A stretch of 64,000 nucleotides of DNA from the NCBI GenBank assembly GCA_934617425.1, contig CAKTUD010000004.1:1-64000 (forward strand). Direction: 5' to 3'. The notes beneath the pieces are model-generated. The model searched no databases. It worked only from the letters and a program-made list of their open reading frames with translations, and was not told the origin of the DNA. Shown one piece after another: positions 40,793 to 50,134 of this stretch (the first letter of the stretch is position 1; each line of letters starts with the position of its first letter). The DNA comes from an uncultured Eggerthellaceae bacterium (GTDB lineage: Bacteria; Actinomycetota; Coriobacteriia; Coriobacteriales; Eggerthellaceae). The translations under genes were made by a program, and so were the position numbers.

Positions 40793-41997
40793 AACGATTT
40801 CTTTCCGGCGATGAGGCTTTGGCTGAAGGCGTGCGTCTCGCGCGACCGCAAGTGATCTCGGCCTACCCCATCACCCCGCAAACGGTGGTGGTTGAACGTC
40901 TGTCCGAGATGGTCGCCGATGGTGCGCTTGATGCCGAATACATACATGTCGAGTCCGAACATTCGGCGCTTTCATGCGCCATGGGTGCTTCGGCGACGGG
41001 TGCGCGCACTTTCACGGCAACTTCAAGCCAGGGTTTGCTCTATATGGCTGAGGTGCTTACCTATGCTGCAGGTGGCAGGTTCCCCATTGTCATGATGAAT
41101 GCTAACCGTTCGACGGCTTTGCCATGGAATATCTACGGTGACCAGCGTGATTCGTTGGCGTTGCTCGACCATGGGTGGATCCAAGCCTATGCTTTCGACA
41201 ATCAAGAGGCGCTCGATCTTACGCTTATGGCTTACGCCATTGCAGAGGATGCGCGGGTGAGCACGCCTTTCATGGTCAACCTCGATGGCTTTGCGCTCAC
41301 GCATACCTACGAGACGGTCGATATTCCGACGCAAGAGCAAGCCGATGCGTTTTTGCCGCCGTATCGCACTTCCAATAAGTTCGATTTCGACAACCCGGTG
41401 AACATGGGCTACTCGGCGGGGCCGGCATACAACCGCTACTATAAGTATTACGCTCATCGCGATATGGTCGCGGCCGAAGAAGTCATCGATGAGGTCGAGG
41501 CGCGGTTCTCTCGCGTATTCGGGCGCGCGTATCCGGGCATAGTCGAGGCATATCGCTGCGACGACGCCGAGTTCATCGTAGTGACGCTGGGATCTATCGC
41601 GGGGCTTGTGCGCGGCGTGGTCGACGATCTTCGCCAGCGGGGAAAGAAGGTCGGGCTGTGCCGCATTCGCTATATGAGGCCGTTCCCTTATAGGCAGTTG
41701 GCTTCCGTCTTGGGGACTTCGGGTGTTCGCGCGGTGGCGGTGCTCGAGAAGGATATTTCGTTCGGCGCCGAAGGGACGGTTTTTACCAACGTGAACTCCG
41801 CGCTGCAGCGTGCCGGCGTTGCTGTTCAGACGCGCGACTTCGTTGGCGGCTTAGGCGGCGACGACATTTCGTACGCACAGATTGAGGGCATCTTCGAAGC
41901 GCTTTACGATGTTGCGGCGGGGAGAGAGGTTTCGTTCGTGAATTTCCTCGGCGTCGATTTCGGATGCGAAGGTGAGGGGGCGCGTCATGACGCTTAA
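40789..41997 (+). CDS. 2-oxoacid:ferredoxin oxidoreductase, alpha subunit
   Basis: A 402-residue subunit with the family start FLSGDEALAEG, AYPITPQTVVVE near residue 27, HVESEHSALSCAMGAS near 48 and FTATSSQGL near 71, all part of the pyrimidine-binding and interface regions of POR alpha chains. The C-terminal third is the transketolase C-like domain (VTLGSIAGLVRG, KVGLCRIRYMRPFP). It begins inside the stop codon of the gamma/delta gene and overlaps the beta gene by 11 bases, so the three are translated together. Earlier in-frame codons back to 40612 lie inside the previous gene and are not used. Confidence 0.88.
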   Translation: MKRFLSGDEALAEGVRLARPQVISAYPITPQTVVVERLSEMVADGALDAEYIHVESEHSALSCAMGASATGARTFTATSSQGLLYMAEVLTYAAGGRFPIVMMNANRSTALPWNIYGDQRDSLALLDHGWIQAYAFDNQEALDLTLMAYAIAEDARVSTPFMVNLDGFALTHTYETVDIPTQEQADAFLPPYRTSNKFDFDNPVNMGYSAGPAYNRYYKYYAHRDMVAAEEVIDEVEARFSRVFGRAYPGIVEAYRCDDAEFIVVTLGSIAGLVRGVVDDLRQRGKKVGLCRIRYMRPFPYRQLASVLGTSGVRAVAVLEKDISFGAEGTVFTNVNSALQRAGVAVQTRDFVGGLGGDDISYAQIEGIFEALYDVAAGREVSFVNFLGVDFGCEGEGARHDA

Positions 41998-42904
41998 CGC
42001 GCGCAACATCAGCGATGACGAGTTTTTCTTTGGGCATAAGGCCTGCGCGGGTTGCGGCGGTTCGCTTGCCGTGCGCGCGGCGCTGAAGGTGCTCGGCCCT
42101 CATGCGGTGGCGGCGTTGCCGGCCGGCTGCATGAGCGCGGTCGGCTTCAACTTTCCTCAACTCTCCTTCGCCAACAACGCCATCATCACGCCGTTCGCCG
42201 CAACCGCGAGCGTTCTCTCAGGCATCGAAGCCGGCCTGCGTGCCCAGGGCGCGAAGCCCGATGACTGCACGGTCGTCGGTTTTGCCGGCGATGGCGGCAC
42301 GGCGGACATCGGCATCCAGGCGCTTTCGGGGGCGATCGATCGCAACGACGACGTGCTCTACATCTGCTACGACAACGAGGCGTACATGAACACGGGCATC
42401 CAGAAAAGCTCGCTCACTCCTTTCGGCGCATCTACCACCACGACGCCGGTGAGAAGCGAGACGAAGGGGTGCCTTACCAACAAGAAGAACGTGTTCGAGA
42501 TAGTTGCGGCTCACGACATTCCTTATGCGGCGACGGCGAGCGTGGGCTATCTGCAAGATTTCATCAACAAGGTTGAGCACGCGAAGGAGATCCGCGGTAC
42601 GCGCTTCCTGCATGTGATGGCGCCTTGCCCTACGGGGTGGGGGCACGCCACCGACGTGACGGCGGACATCGCGAAAGAAGCCGTCGATTGCGGTTTATGG
42701 TATTTGGCCGAGTTCGAGGGGTCGCAGGTGAGCGGCGTCCCGGGTGGTGCGTTCAAGCTGAACCGCAATCCGAAGGAATTCGGCGACGCCGAGCATTATC
42801 TGCGAGGCCAAAAGCGCTTTAAACATATGGGCGGGGACGACGTCGCTCGGGCGATTGTCGGGCGCGATGCGAAATGGGAGTTCATCCGTTCGCATTGGAC
42901 TTAA
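41987..42904 (+). CDS. 2-oxoacid:ferredoxin oxidoreductase, beta subunit
   Basis: A 305-residue thiamine-diphosphate subunit. CAGCGGS near residue 20 supplies cluster or cofactor ligands, and the ThDP motif GDGGTADIGIQ near 101 runs on to YDNEAYMNTG near 125, as in POR beta chains. GTRFLHVMAPCPTGW near 205 is also typical. The start ATG is preceded by GAGGGGG. It ends the operon, and a strong terminator lies 96 bases after. With the fused gamma/delta and alpha genes it completes one oxidoreductase; the adjacent ligase suggests, but does not prove, an aromatic acid route. Confidence 0.9.
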   Translation: MTLNARNISDDEFFFGHKACAGCGGSLAVRAALKVLGPHAVAALPAGCMSAVGFNFPQLSFANNAIITPFAATASVLSGIEAGLRAQGAKPDDCTVVGFAGDGGTADIGIQALSGAIDRNDDVLYICYDNEAYMNTGIQKSSLTPFGASTTTTPVRSETKGCLTNKKNVFEIVAAHDIPYAATASVGYLQDFINKVEHAKEIRGTRFLHVMAPCPTGWGHATDVTADIAKEAVDCGLWYLAEFEGSQVSGVPGGAFKLNRNPKEFGDAEHYLRGQKRFKHMGGDDVARAIVGRDAKWEFIRSHWT

Positions 42905-42999
42905 CGACGCTCGCGTATGCGGCTGCCGGCTGCTTGCGGTTGCGAGAACGGGCAGGACGTCTGGCGATGACATGTTCGGTTGTGCGCCTGTGCAACGAA

Positions 43000-43034
43000 A
43001 AGGAGGGCCTTCCTGTTCGGAAGGCCCTCCTTTG
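43000..43034. terminator. bidirectional terminator after the oxidoreductase operon
   Basis: AAGGAGGGCCTTCC and GGAAGGCCCTCCTT form a 14-bp stem around TGTTC, followed by TGC. It lies between convergent genes. Confidence 0.88.
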
Positions 43035-43075
43035 CTATGCGGTTTTCGTTCGCAGCGCTTGTTTGCCCGAAAACG

Positions 43076-43702
43076 CTAGCGAATGAAATTGGTTTTGCTG
43101 GAGCGCTCGGCCGTAGGCGCTTCGATGCCTGCGGCTTTGCCGGCCTCGATGCACTTCAGAAGCCACGCCATGTTGTTGCCGAGGTTGCGCATGACCTGCA
43201 TGCCTTCGGCGTCGTTCTCGTCCTCGCCGGGGATGGCGCCGAAGGCGTCGTTCCAGTATGTAGACGAGACGATGGGCATCTGGTTGATGGTGAAGTACTT
43301 GTTCAGCACGTCGAACGACGCCACGGTGCCGGCGCGGCGCGCGACGGCGATGGCCGCGCCCGGCTTGTGCGCGAACACGCTGCCGGCGGCGTAGAATGCG
43401 CGATCGAGCAGGTCGAGAATGCGCCCGGCCGGATGCGCGTAATAGACCGGCGTGCCGAATACGAAGCCGTCGCACTCGGCGGCCAATTTGATGAACTCGT
43501 TCACGTCGTCGTCATCGAACGTGCAGGCGTTGTCGAGTTTCACGCAGCAGCCGCAGCCGATGCAATCGCGAATGGGACGATTGCCCACCTGGTAGGTATC
43601 GGTATCGATGCCCTGCGCATTCAGCGCGTCTTCGATTTCCTCGAGCGCGCGTCCGGTGTTGCCGTTCGGCTTCGGGCTGCCGTTGACGAGCAGTACTTTC
43701 AT
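43076..43702 (-). CDS. flavodoxin-fold NAD(P)H-dependent FMN reductase
   Basis: A 208-residue flavoprotein of the NADPH-dependent FMN reductase/iron-sulfur flavoprotein type: NGSPKPNGNTGRAL phosphate loop at residues 8-21, CIGCGCC near 47 (possible iron-sulfur or redox cysteines), GTPVYYAHPAG near 83. Such proteins reduce quinones, flavins or aromatic substrates. It resembles in layout the gene at 4213 but lacks the basic tail. An AGAGGGGG ribosome site precedes the ATG. It converges on the oxidoreductase operon. Confidence 0.85.
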   Translation of the reverse strand: MKVLLVNGSPKPNGNTGRALEEIEDALNAQGIDTDTYQVGNRPIRDCIGCGCCVKLDNACTFDDDDVNEFIKLAAECDGFVFGTPVYYAHPAGRILDLLDRAFYAAGSVFAHKPGAAIAVARRAGTVASFDVLNKYFTINQMPIVSSTYWNDAFGAIPGEDENDAEGMQVMRNLGNNMAWLLKCIEAGKAAGIEAPTAERSSKTNFIR

Positions 43703-43920
43703 AGATCCCCCTCTGATCCGATCGGCCTGCGCAAGTGTCGAAGGATATGCAGGCCGTTTCCTCCCGAAATGATTTTATCAGGTTCGTCAAGATAGCTTCG
43801 GAATAAAAGCGGTTAGGTGCGTGATTCAAACGAGCGGAACACGCTCTACGATGAGGCTCACTCGTGGCGTCGAGCTTGAGGAGAAGACTGAAAAAGAGTC
43901 TTTCGCTGGATAATCGGATT

Positions 43921-43959
43921 CGCATTCACGCGAAATATGGCTGGTTTCGAGTGAATGCG
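43921..43959. repeat. 39-bp interrupted palindrome
   Basis: CGCATTCAC-G-CGAAA-N9-TTTCG-A-GTGAATGCG: two paired segments of 9 and 5 bp separated by one mismatch. About 10 bases later the + strand has ACTTTTTTG. It may be a terminator or an operator. Confidence 0.7.
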
Positions 43960-44000
43960 TCCCAAAGCTAACTTTTTTGTGAAGGAGCCTGTTTTGCATC

Positions 44001-44030
44001 TTGACGCCCAATAGTTAGTCTAAATAAACT
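44001..44030 (+). promoter_or_regulatory. promoter of the pilus operon
   Basis: TTGACG at 44001-44006, an 18-bp spacer, then TAAACT at 44025-44030. It leaves a leader of about 85 bases before the first pilin start. Confidence 0.6.
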
Positions 44031-44124
44031 CCTCATTGCGCGGCGTTATTCCGCGCAGGTGCAGATTCGTTCTATGCCGCATAAGGGAAGGACGGGTGCG
44101 GCCGTTTTACCTTGGGAGCTTGCA

Positions 44125-46137
44125 ATGATTGCTTTAAAGGCCCGTATAAAAACTTTTCCCCGTCGGCGTTTGCCGAAAGCTTGCATATCGCTGATGCTTG
44201 CTGTTGGTCTGTGTTTCGCCATGCCCTTGGCTTTTGCTGCGCAACGGGCTGACAGGTTTTCTTCGGCGACTGCCCATGCGGCTGAAATCTCTGTAGAGCA
44301 GGCGACGGGCGGCTCTTCTGGGGATAGCGGCATCTCCCTCATGGCGACGTCGTCGACGATTGCCGATAGTGAAAATCTCTCGTCCCTGGTGAAGAGCGCG
44401 AACGCCTGGCAGGTGGTAAGCGAGGGGTATGCGGGCAACGGCACAAGCAACAAGACCCCCTCTTCTGACGGCAACGTCGCCGTGCAGAAAAACGTGGTGC
44501 CCACCGGCATCGAAAACGAGTTCCTCGTGTACCTGTCGATCGACTACAAAGCAGCGCTGAAGAACTACTTCGAAACGGCGGAATATCAAGCAACGACATC
44601 GAACAACAATCATGGTCATAATGTCGGTGATTTGGTTTCGAACATGACGGGCGATCAAAAAGTAAGCGTTGCTGGTGGAAACACCTATAGCAGAAGCGGT
44701 AAATTCACCGTCGTCGACCCCAACGGCAACGCAGTCGCGAATAACGTCACGATTTCTTGGTCGCAAGGCAACAACGTCACGTTCTATCTTAAAATCGACG
44801 ATTCCCGTTATGTACTTTTCGGCACCAGTGTCAAGGAGAACAGCTCGAACAACGTCGCCCTTTCCGCCGAGGCCTGGAACCTCATTCGCCAAACCGCCGT
44901 CAAAACCGCGCTCAACAAGGTTACCGACACCATGGGCGACGATATCGAGTACGTCGAAACCGTGGCTTCCGACGGCGATACCAGCTATGTCAGCGCTTCG
45001 AAAACGCTCACCTGGATGCCCACGGTGAAAACCAACTGCGAAACCGAGTCTTCCGCTTCGGGTAGCGAAACCATCACCCGATATCGCAACGCCGCCGAGC
45101 TCGTTTACAAAGTAAGGCTGACCCCCCAAAAAAGCACTGGGCTGACCAGCTCTAACGGCACCACCTCTCCTGCAAGTGCCGCCGACGCCATCTGCAACGT
45201 CAACAGCCGGGCGACGCTTACCTACAACAACACCTCGACCGTCGATTTTCCCGTGCCAAAGGTGAAGGGGCTCCTTTACGACCTCGTCTTCACCAAGGTG
45301 GCCGAAGGCACGAACACTGCCTTATCGGGCGCAACCTTCAAGTTGCAACAAAACGAAAACGGCACTTGGCAAGACGTTACCGACTCCGGCGGCAACCTGA
45401 TTACCGCTACGTCCGACGACAGCGGCATGGTCGCCTTCACAGGCTTGCAGTACAGCACCTATCGCGCCGTCGAGACGAAGGCGCCTAGGGGCTACAAAAG
45501 CACCGACGGGAGCGGCAACTCGCTCGCCTGGGAACCGTCAACCCCGCTCTGCTGGACCACGAGCAGCGCAAATCTCATGTCTTCACGCGCTGGAAGCGCC
45601 AACGTCATGGCAACTGCAAGCGATGGCGCCACTGTAGCCGATCCGCGTTCGATCAGCCTGATGGTGCTGAAACAGGACGAAAATCTCAAGCCGCTTGTCG
45701 GCACGACTTTCACGCTTGTTAAAAACGGGGGCGTTGCAAGCAGCGCTGTGGAAACCGCAAGCGTAGACATCATCAAAGATGGCGTTTCCGAAACTGCTGC
45801 GGCAGCTACGTTCGACGATCTCGAAAACGGCACATACACGCTAACCGAAACGCGCGTTGCCGCCGGTTACCTTGCCGGATCTGAATCTTCCTACACGATT
45901 ACCGTAAGCAACGCGGGCGTCAGCATTGCGGATTCCGAAGGAACACCGCAGTCGCTAAACACTCTGACCTGCAACGATACGTCTTATTACTACCTCACTG
46001 TCACGAACTACGCACTTCCCGAACTTCCTGCAACCGGCGGCATGGGCATTGCATATGGCTACGCAGCGGGTACTGCCGCGTTGCTGGTGGCTACAGCGAT
46101 TCTTGTCCGTCGGCATAGGCGTATCGTGCGCGGCTAG
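44125..46137 (+). CDS. LPXTG-anchored SpaA-type pilin or adhesin (large)
   Basis: A 670-residue exported surface protein. The signal peptide (about 15-38) ends in A-F-A-A. The middle is a beta-rich region (about 90-400), followed by two SpaA/Cna-B-like domains (about 405-475 and 510-635) with E-box motifs YRAVETKAPRGY and YTLTETRVAAGY that usually support internal isopeptide bonds. The C-terminus has the sortase signal LPATGG, a hydrophobic segment and a basic tail. It is first in a pilin-pilin-sortase operon and is probably the tip or an adhesive minor pilin. The ATG at 44125 follows GGGAG; earlier in-frame codons are unlikely. Confidence 0.83.
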   Translation: MIALKARIKTFPRRRLPKACISLMLAVGLCFAMPLAFAAQRADRFSSATAHAAEISVEQATGGSSGDSGISLMATSSTIADSENLSSLVKSANAWQVVSEGYAGNGTSNKTPSSDGNVAVQKNVVPTGIENEFLVYLSIDYKAALKNYFETAEYQATTSNNNHGHNVGDLVSNMTGDQKVSVAGGNTYSRSGKFTVVDPNGNAVANNVTISWSQGNNVTFYLKIDDSRYVLFGTSVKENSSNNVALSAEAWNLIRQTAVKTALNKVTDTMGDDIEYVETVASDGDTSYVSASKTLTWMPTVKTNCETESSASGSETITRYRNAAELVYKVRLTPQKSTGLTSSNGTTSPASAADAICNVNSRATLTYNNTSTVDFPVPKVKGLLYDLVFTKVAEGTNTALSGATFKLQQNENGTWQDVTDSGGNLITATSDDSGMVAFTGLQYSTYRAVETKAPRGYKSTDGSGNSLAWEPSTPLCWTTSSANLMSSRAGSANVMATASDGATVADPRSISLMVLKQDENLKPLVGTTFTLVKNGGVASSAVETASVDIIKDGVSETAAAATFDDLENGTYTLTETRVAAGYLAGSESSYTITVSNAGVSIADSEGTPQSLNTLTCNDTSYYYLTVTNYALPELPATGGMGIAYGYAAGTAALLVATAILVRRHRRIVRG

Positions 46138-46229
46138 CGCATCCCCTCCCTCTACTTTGGCAACAACCGGATTGTCGGTTCGGCTGTATATACGAAACCC
46201 CTACCCGCGAGAAGGAAAGGATTGAAATC

Positions 46230-47684
46230 ATGAAGATCACGGGCACGTACAAGTCGAAGATGACCGCCGCTGCGCTCAGCGGCATGCTGATGCTGGGCAT
46301 GGCAAGCCCCGCATTTGCCACCACGGGCGAAGGTAAAACCGATGTCGACAATGCCACGCAGAAGATTACCGATCTGCAAGAAGGCGATACCGTATCGGCC
46401 TGGTGCATTGCCGATGCGTATATTGACAGCTCGACGAACGAAGTGAAATACGACATGGCAAGTGGGCTGCCTGCGGACTACAATACGATCGATGATATTC
46501 GCGCGATTGAGAGCAACAGCGCCACCGCGAAGACCGCGGCCGACACCATCCTTGCTGCGCTTGCTGGCACCGCTGCAACCACCACTGCGACGGCGGACGG
46601 GTCCGGCGAAGCCACGCTTACGCTCGACAGCGGCTACTACCTCGTTACCGTCACCTCCACGAGCGGCAAGACGGCGCTGTACCAGAACATACTCGTGGAT
46701 GCATCGCCGAGCGGCAATGGCGTCGAGTATAGCGTGCGTACCCTTGAAAGCATCGCCGTCAAGAAATCCAACGTCACCGCGCCATCGAAGGCTATCGTGA
46801 AAAGCGGCGGCACTGGCACTCTTGAGCAAAGCGATGGCTACAGCGTGGGCGACACGGTGACATTCCAGATCACCGGCGCTATCCCCAACTATCCCAACAA
46901 TGCCACGCATGCTACCTACAGCGTGACCGACACGCCAGCATCGGGACTGGTGATCAACGAGGATGCGGTTGCCGTTACGTCTGGCGAAACTACATTGACT
47001 AAAGACACCGACTACGCCGTTACCAAAGATGGAGATGGCAAGCTCGTCATCGCCTTCAAAAACCCCATCAAACTTGCCAGCCGGAGCTACACCATCACCT
47101 ACTCCGCTCAGGTGAAGGCCGTCGACAGCGTGGACGGCACCGTCGCCAACAGCGCGCACGCTACGTTCAACCCGAATCCTTACATCGATTCAACCGTTGA
47201 CACCGGTAACGACCCTGCAACCATCAAGACCTATGGCTTCGTGTTCAAGAAGGTTGCCGGCGACGCCAACGAAGCTCTTCCTGGAGCTGAATTCCAGGTG
47301 AAGGACGCTAACGACAATCTGCTTACGAGGAACGGGGAGATTGTCACCCTCACCTCCGATGAGAACGGCTATGTGTCGCTTGCGGGCCTTGCTGCTGGCA
47401 CCTACACCCTTACCGAGACGAAGGTCCCTGCGGGTTATCAAAAAGTGAAAGATTTCAAGATCACGCTTTCCGCCGAGGATGCCAAAGCCGACAACCCTGC
47501 AACCGCGAATACCACCGAGACGAACTACAACGCAAGCACGGCTGATGTCGTCGACGCCGAGCAAGGCTTGCTTCCTGCCACAGGCGGTGCGGGCACCGTG
47601 GCGCTGACCGCTGCGGGCGTTGTGCTTGTTGCGGGTGCGACCGGCTTCATCGTCCTGTCGCGTCGCCGCAAGAACGACTGCTAA
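46230..47684 (+). CDS. LPXTG-anchored major pilin (SpaA-type backbone)
   Basis: A 484-residue exported protein with signal peptide (about 8-30), an N-terminal beta domain, a middle isopeptide-type domain (FQITGAIPNYP, TYSVTDTPASGL near residues 215-240) and a C-terminal SpaA domain with KVAGDANEALPGAEF near 340 and E-box YTLTETKVPAGY near 395. It ends with LPATGG, a hydrophobic helix and RRRKND. Size and domain order fit a pilus shaft subunit polymerised by the class C sortase. A typical YPK pilin lysine motif is not obvious. The AAGGAAAGGA site precedes the ATG. Confidence 0.85.
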   Translation: MKITGTYKSKMTAAALSGMLMLGMASPAFATTGEGKTDVDNATQKITDLQEGDTVSAWCIADAYIDSSTNEVKYDMASGLPADYNTIDDIRAIESNSATAKTAADTILAALAGTAATTTATADGSGEATLTLDSGYYLVTVTSTSGKTALYQNILVDASPSGNGVEYSVRTLESIAVKKSNVTAPSKAIVKSGGTGTLEQSDGYSVGDTVTFQITGAIPNYPNNATHATYSVTDTPASGLVINEDAVAVTSGETTLTKDTDYAVTKDGDGKLVIAFKNPIKLASRSYTITYSAQVKAVDSVDGTVANSAHATFNPNPYIDSTVDTGNDPATIKTYGFVFKKVAGDANEALPGAEFQVKDANDNLLTRNGEIVTLTSDENGYVSLAGLAAGTYTLTETKVPAGYQKVKDFKITLSAEDAKADNPATANTTETNYNASTADVVDAEQGLLPATGGAGTVALTAAGVVLVAGATGFIVLSRRRKNDC

Positions 47685-47707
47685 GCGCCAATTTGGAATG
47701 CAGCTTC

Positions 47708-47743
47708 GGGGAAAGTCGCCTTAACAGCGACTTTCCCTTTTTC
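47708..47743 (+). terminator. terminator between major pilin and sortase
   Basis: GGGAAAGTCGC and GCGACTTTCCC form an 11-bp stem around TTAACA, followed by TTTTTC. Partial read-through would give less sortase than pilin. Confidence 0.85.
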
Positions 47744-47774
47744 AGCACGTCGGATATCTCTTTAAAGCCTTCTC

Positions 47775-48713
47775 ATGATAGAACTATTCTCACGAAAGAA
47801 AGCCGATCGAACGACCCGCAAACGCTCTTGGCGGGACGTTGCCTCCACATGTTTTGCGGCGCTTTTGCTCGTGATGGGGCTTGGGCTTATCGCGTACCCG
47901 GGCGTGAGCAACTTGCTATCCCAAGTCGAACGCGACAAAGTTTCCGATATGCAGCAACAAGCGGTGGAGCGCTTGCAAGAGGAAAGCCCCACCGCCCTGC
48001 AAGACGAGCTCAACCGCGCACAAGCTTACAATGAACGTCTAGCGCAGGGTCTCGTCGTAATCACCGACCCGTTCAACGAAAACGCTGCAACGCTTTTCGA
48101 CCAGGAATATCTCGATACGCTCGACGTGAACGGCGACGGCGTCATGGCGACGCTTGTCATACCCTGCATCGGTGCCGAACTACCCATTTACCACACCACT
48201 GACGACGACGTGCTGCAAAAGGGCGTCGGGCACATGCCGGGCACGGCGCTGCCGATTGGCGGGACATCAACCCATAGCGTGCTTGCCGGGCATACCGGCC
48301 TTCCCTCCACGAAGATCTTCGACTCGCTTGATCAGGTTGAGCTGGGTGATTACTTCCTTATCGAAGTGCTCGGCGAGGTGCACGCCTACCAAGTGGACGA
48401 CATAAGCGTGGTGCTGCCCGACGAGACCGATGGGCTTGCCGTTGTGCCGGGAGAGGACCTGATCACGCTTATCACGTGTACGCCGTATGGCGTGAACTCG
48501 CATCGCCTGCTCGTGCGCGGAGTGCGCTGCGAGGTGCCTGAGGAATGGCTTAATGCAGACGGTTCGCTTTCGAGCAGCGCGCTTTCCGAAAGCGAGCAAC
48601 GCACAAGCCCCGAGATTGCCAAAAACGCGATTTTGGGCGTCGCTATCGGAGGCGGTATCGTCATAGCAGGCGCGATTGCCGTATGGGGCGCGCGGCGCGT
48701 GCGTCGCAAATAA
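47775..48713 (+). CDS. class C sortase
   Basis: A 312-residue membrane transpeptidase that links pilins through their LPXTG motif. It has an N-terminal membrane helix (about 24-45), the catalytic His in LAGHTGL near residue 171, Cys in TLITCTPYG near 236 and Arg in HRLLVRG near 246, and a C-terminal membrane helix (about 285-305), which is typical of class C. A lid-like stretch with DPFN (TDPFNENA near 97) covers the active site in relatives. The ribosome site is weak and a terminator precedes the gene, so it is probably expressed at a lower level than the pilins. Confidence 0.93.
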   Translation: MIELFSRKKADRTTRKRSWRDVASTCFAALLLVMGLGLIAYPGVSNLLSQVERDKVSDMQQQAVERLQEESPTALQDELNRAQAYNERLAQGLVVITDPFNENAATLFDQEYLDTLDVNGDGVMATLVIPCIGAELPIYHTTDDDVLQKGVGHMPGTALPIGGTSTHSVLAGHTGLPSTKIFDSLDQVELGDYFLIEVLGEVHAYQVDDISVVLPDETDGLAVVPGEDLITLITCTPYGVNSHRLLVRGVRCEVPEEWLNADGSLSSSALSESEQRTSPEIAKNAILGVAIGGGIVIAGAIAVWGARRVRRK

Positions 48714-48790
48714 GTTGCGGCATGCGCCTGCTTTCGCAAGCGCATGCGCAAAGAAAAAATGCAGGGTCGAGGAAACTCGTTATCGTGCGG

Positions 48791-50053
48791 CTAAGGCCTC
48801 GGTTTGCCGCAGTTACTGCAGAATTTACCGGAGTTGTTTGTACCGCACGAGCATGTCCAGCTGGCGGGTGCGGGCTTGGGCGTGCCGCATTCCGTGCAGA
48901 ACTTACCGTCGTTTGCGGTGCCGCACTGCGGGCAGAACCAATTTTTGTTCGCAGATGTTGTTTGCGTGCTTGCCTCTTGGCCGGGTGCGCCTGAAACGTT
49001 TGTCGTGGCGCCTGCGTTCGCTGCTTGTCCAGCGGCACGTTCGGCTCCTTGCTCGAATAGCTGCGAGGCGTTCATGCCTCCCAGGGCGCCCGCCATGCCC
49101 ATGCCCATGAAACCCGTGGCGGCGCCTGCCTCGTTGCTGGCGGCATTGCGCAAGGCGTCGCTTTGCGCAGCGGCGATATTCGCTGCGGCCATGTTCGGAT
49201 CGCGCATGATGGCGGCCGACTGCAGATCCTTGATGCGTTTCTGGTCTTCTTCGGAAAGCGTGATCGCGTTCATGCCGAACGACTCGATGCGCATTCCGCG
49301 CAGGTTGACCCATTTCGCGGAGAGCTCTTCATTCAAGAACCTTGTAAGCTCGGCGGTGTGGGCCGGCACCTCGCTGTAGCGCACGCCCAATGCCGAGATC
49401 TTCGCCAATGCCGGTTGCATGGCGGTAAGCAGCTCGCTTCTCATTTGGCTTTCCAACTTGTCGCGCGTGTACGCCTCTTCCACGTTCCCGCATACGTTCT
49501 TGTAGAACAGCAAGGGGTCGACCAACTTGTAGGAATATTCGCCGTTGCAGCGCACGGCGGCATCAAGGTCGAGCCCGATGTTGCGGTCGACCACGCGGAA
49601 GGGGATGGGCGAGGTGGTGCCGTATCGGTTGCCTACGATCTCCTTCGTGTTGAAATAGTACACGCGCTGATCCTTGCCCGTGTCGCCGCCGAAGGTGAAA
49701 CGACGTCCTATTTGCGAAAACGTCGCTTTGATGTTCTCGCCCAGCTTGCCGTAGAACAAGCTCGGTTCGGTGGAGCTGTCATAGGTGAACTCGCCTGGCT
49801 CGGCGCATACGTCGACGATCTCGCCTTGCTCGACGATGATCATGCATTGCCCATCGGCCACGGCGATGACCGAGCCGTTGGAAATGATGTTGTCCTCGCC
49901 TTTGGTGTTGGAAGAGCGCCCTTTCGATGAGGTGCGTTTCCGGCCTTTGACGGCAAGCGTGTTCTGATCGAGCGCGTCGCAGTAGAAGTACTCGCGCCAC
50001 GAGTCCGCCAGCGAGCCGCCCGTTGCGCCGACTATCGCCTTGATGAGTCCCAT
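48791..50053 (-). CDS. SPFH-domain protein with C-terminal zinc ribbons (YdjI-like)
   Basis: A 420-residue protein. Residues about 1-300 are the SPFH-type 'virion core' region of YdjI proteins (ADGQCMIIVEQGEIVDVCAEPG near residue 66, GKDQRVYYFNTKEI near 127). A Met/Gly/Ala-rich linker follows, and the last 55 residues carry two CxxC...CxxC zinc ribbons (CPQCGTANDGKFCTECG and CSCGTNNSGKFCSNCG). In Bacillus, YdjI is recruited to the membrane by YdjG and YdjH next to a PspA protein. Here the order ydjG-, ydjH-, ydjI-like is kept, without pspA. A GGAGAC site precedes the ATG. Confidence 0.82.
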   Translation of the reverse strand: MGLIKAIVGATGGSLADSWREYFYCDALDQNTLAVKGRKRTSSKGRSSNTKGEDNIISNGSVIAVADGQCMIIVEQGEIVDVCAEPGEFTYDSSTEPSLFYGKLGENIKATFSQIGRRFTFGGDTGKDQRVYYFNTKEIVGNRYGTTSPIPFRVVDRNIGLDLDAAVRCNGEYSYKLVDPLLFYKNVCGNVEEAYTRDKLESQMRSELLTAMQPALAKISALGVRYSEVPAHTAELTRFLNEELSAKWVNLRGMRIESFGMNAITLSEEDQKRIKDLQSAAIMRDPNMAAANIAAAQSDALRNAASNEAGAATGFMGMGMAGALGGMNASQLFEQGAERAAGQAANAGATTNVSGAPGQEASTQTTSANKNWFCPQCGTANDGKFCTECGTPKPAPASWTCSCGTNNSGKFCSNCGKPRP

Positions 50054-50134
50054 ATCGTCTCCTATCTATAGGTTATGGCCTGCTTGTTTCTGCCTGTTGC
50101 TTCGATTCGTCCCGCGTTTAGCCTTTTGAGGCTA

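Larger units (their letters stand above)
43703..44124. other. leader region of the pilus operon
   Basis: A 422-base divergent gap. It contains the hairpin AAGACT-N7-AGTCTT (about 43883-43901), a long interrupted palindrome at 43921-43959, the promoter at 44001-44030 and a short GCGCGG-N7-CCGCGC hairpin at 44038-44056 in the transcribed leader. No small gene is evident. Confidence 0.55.
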
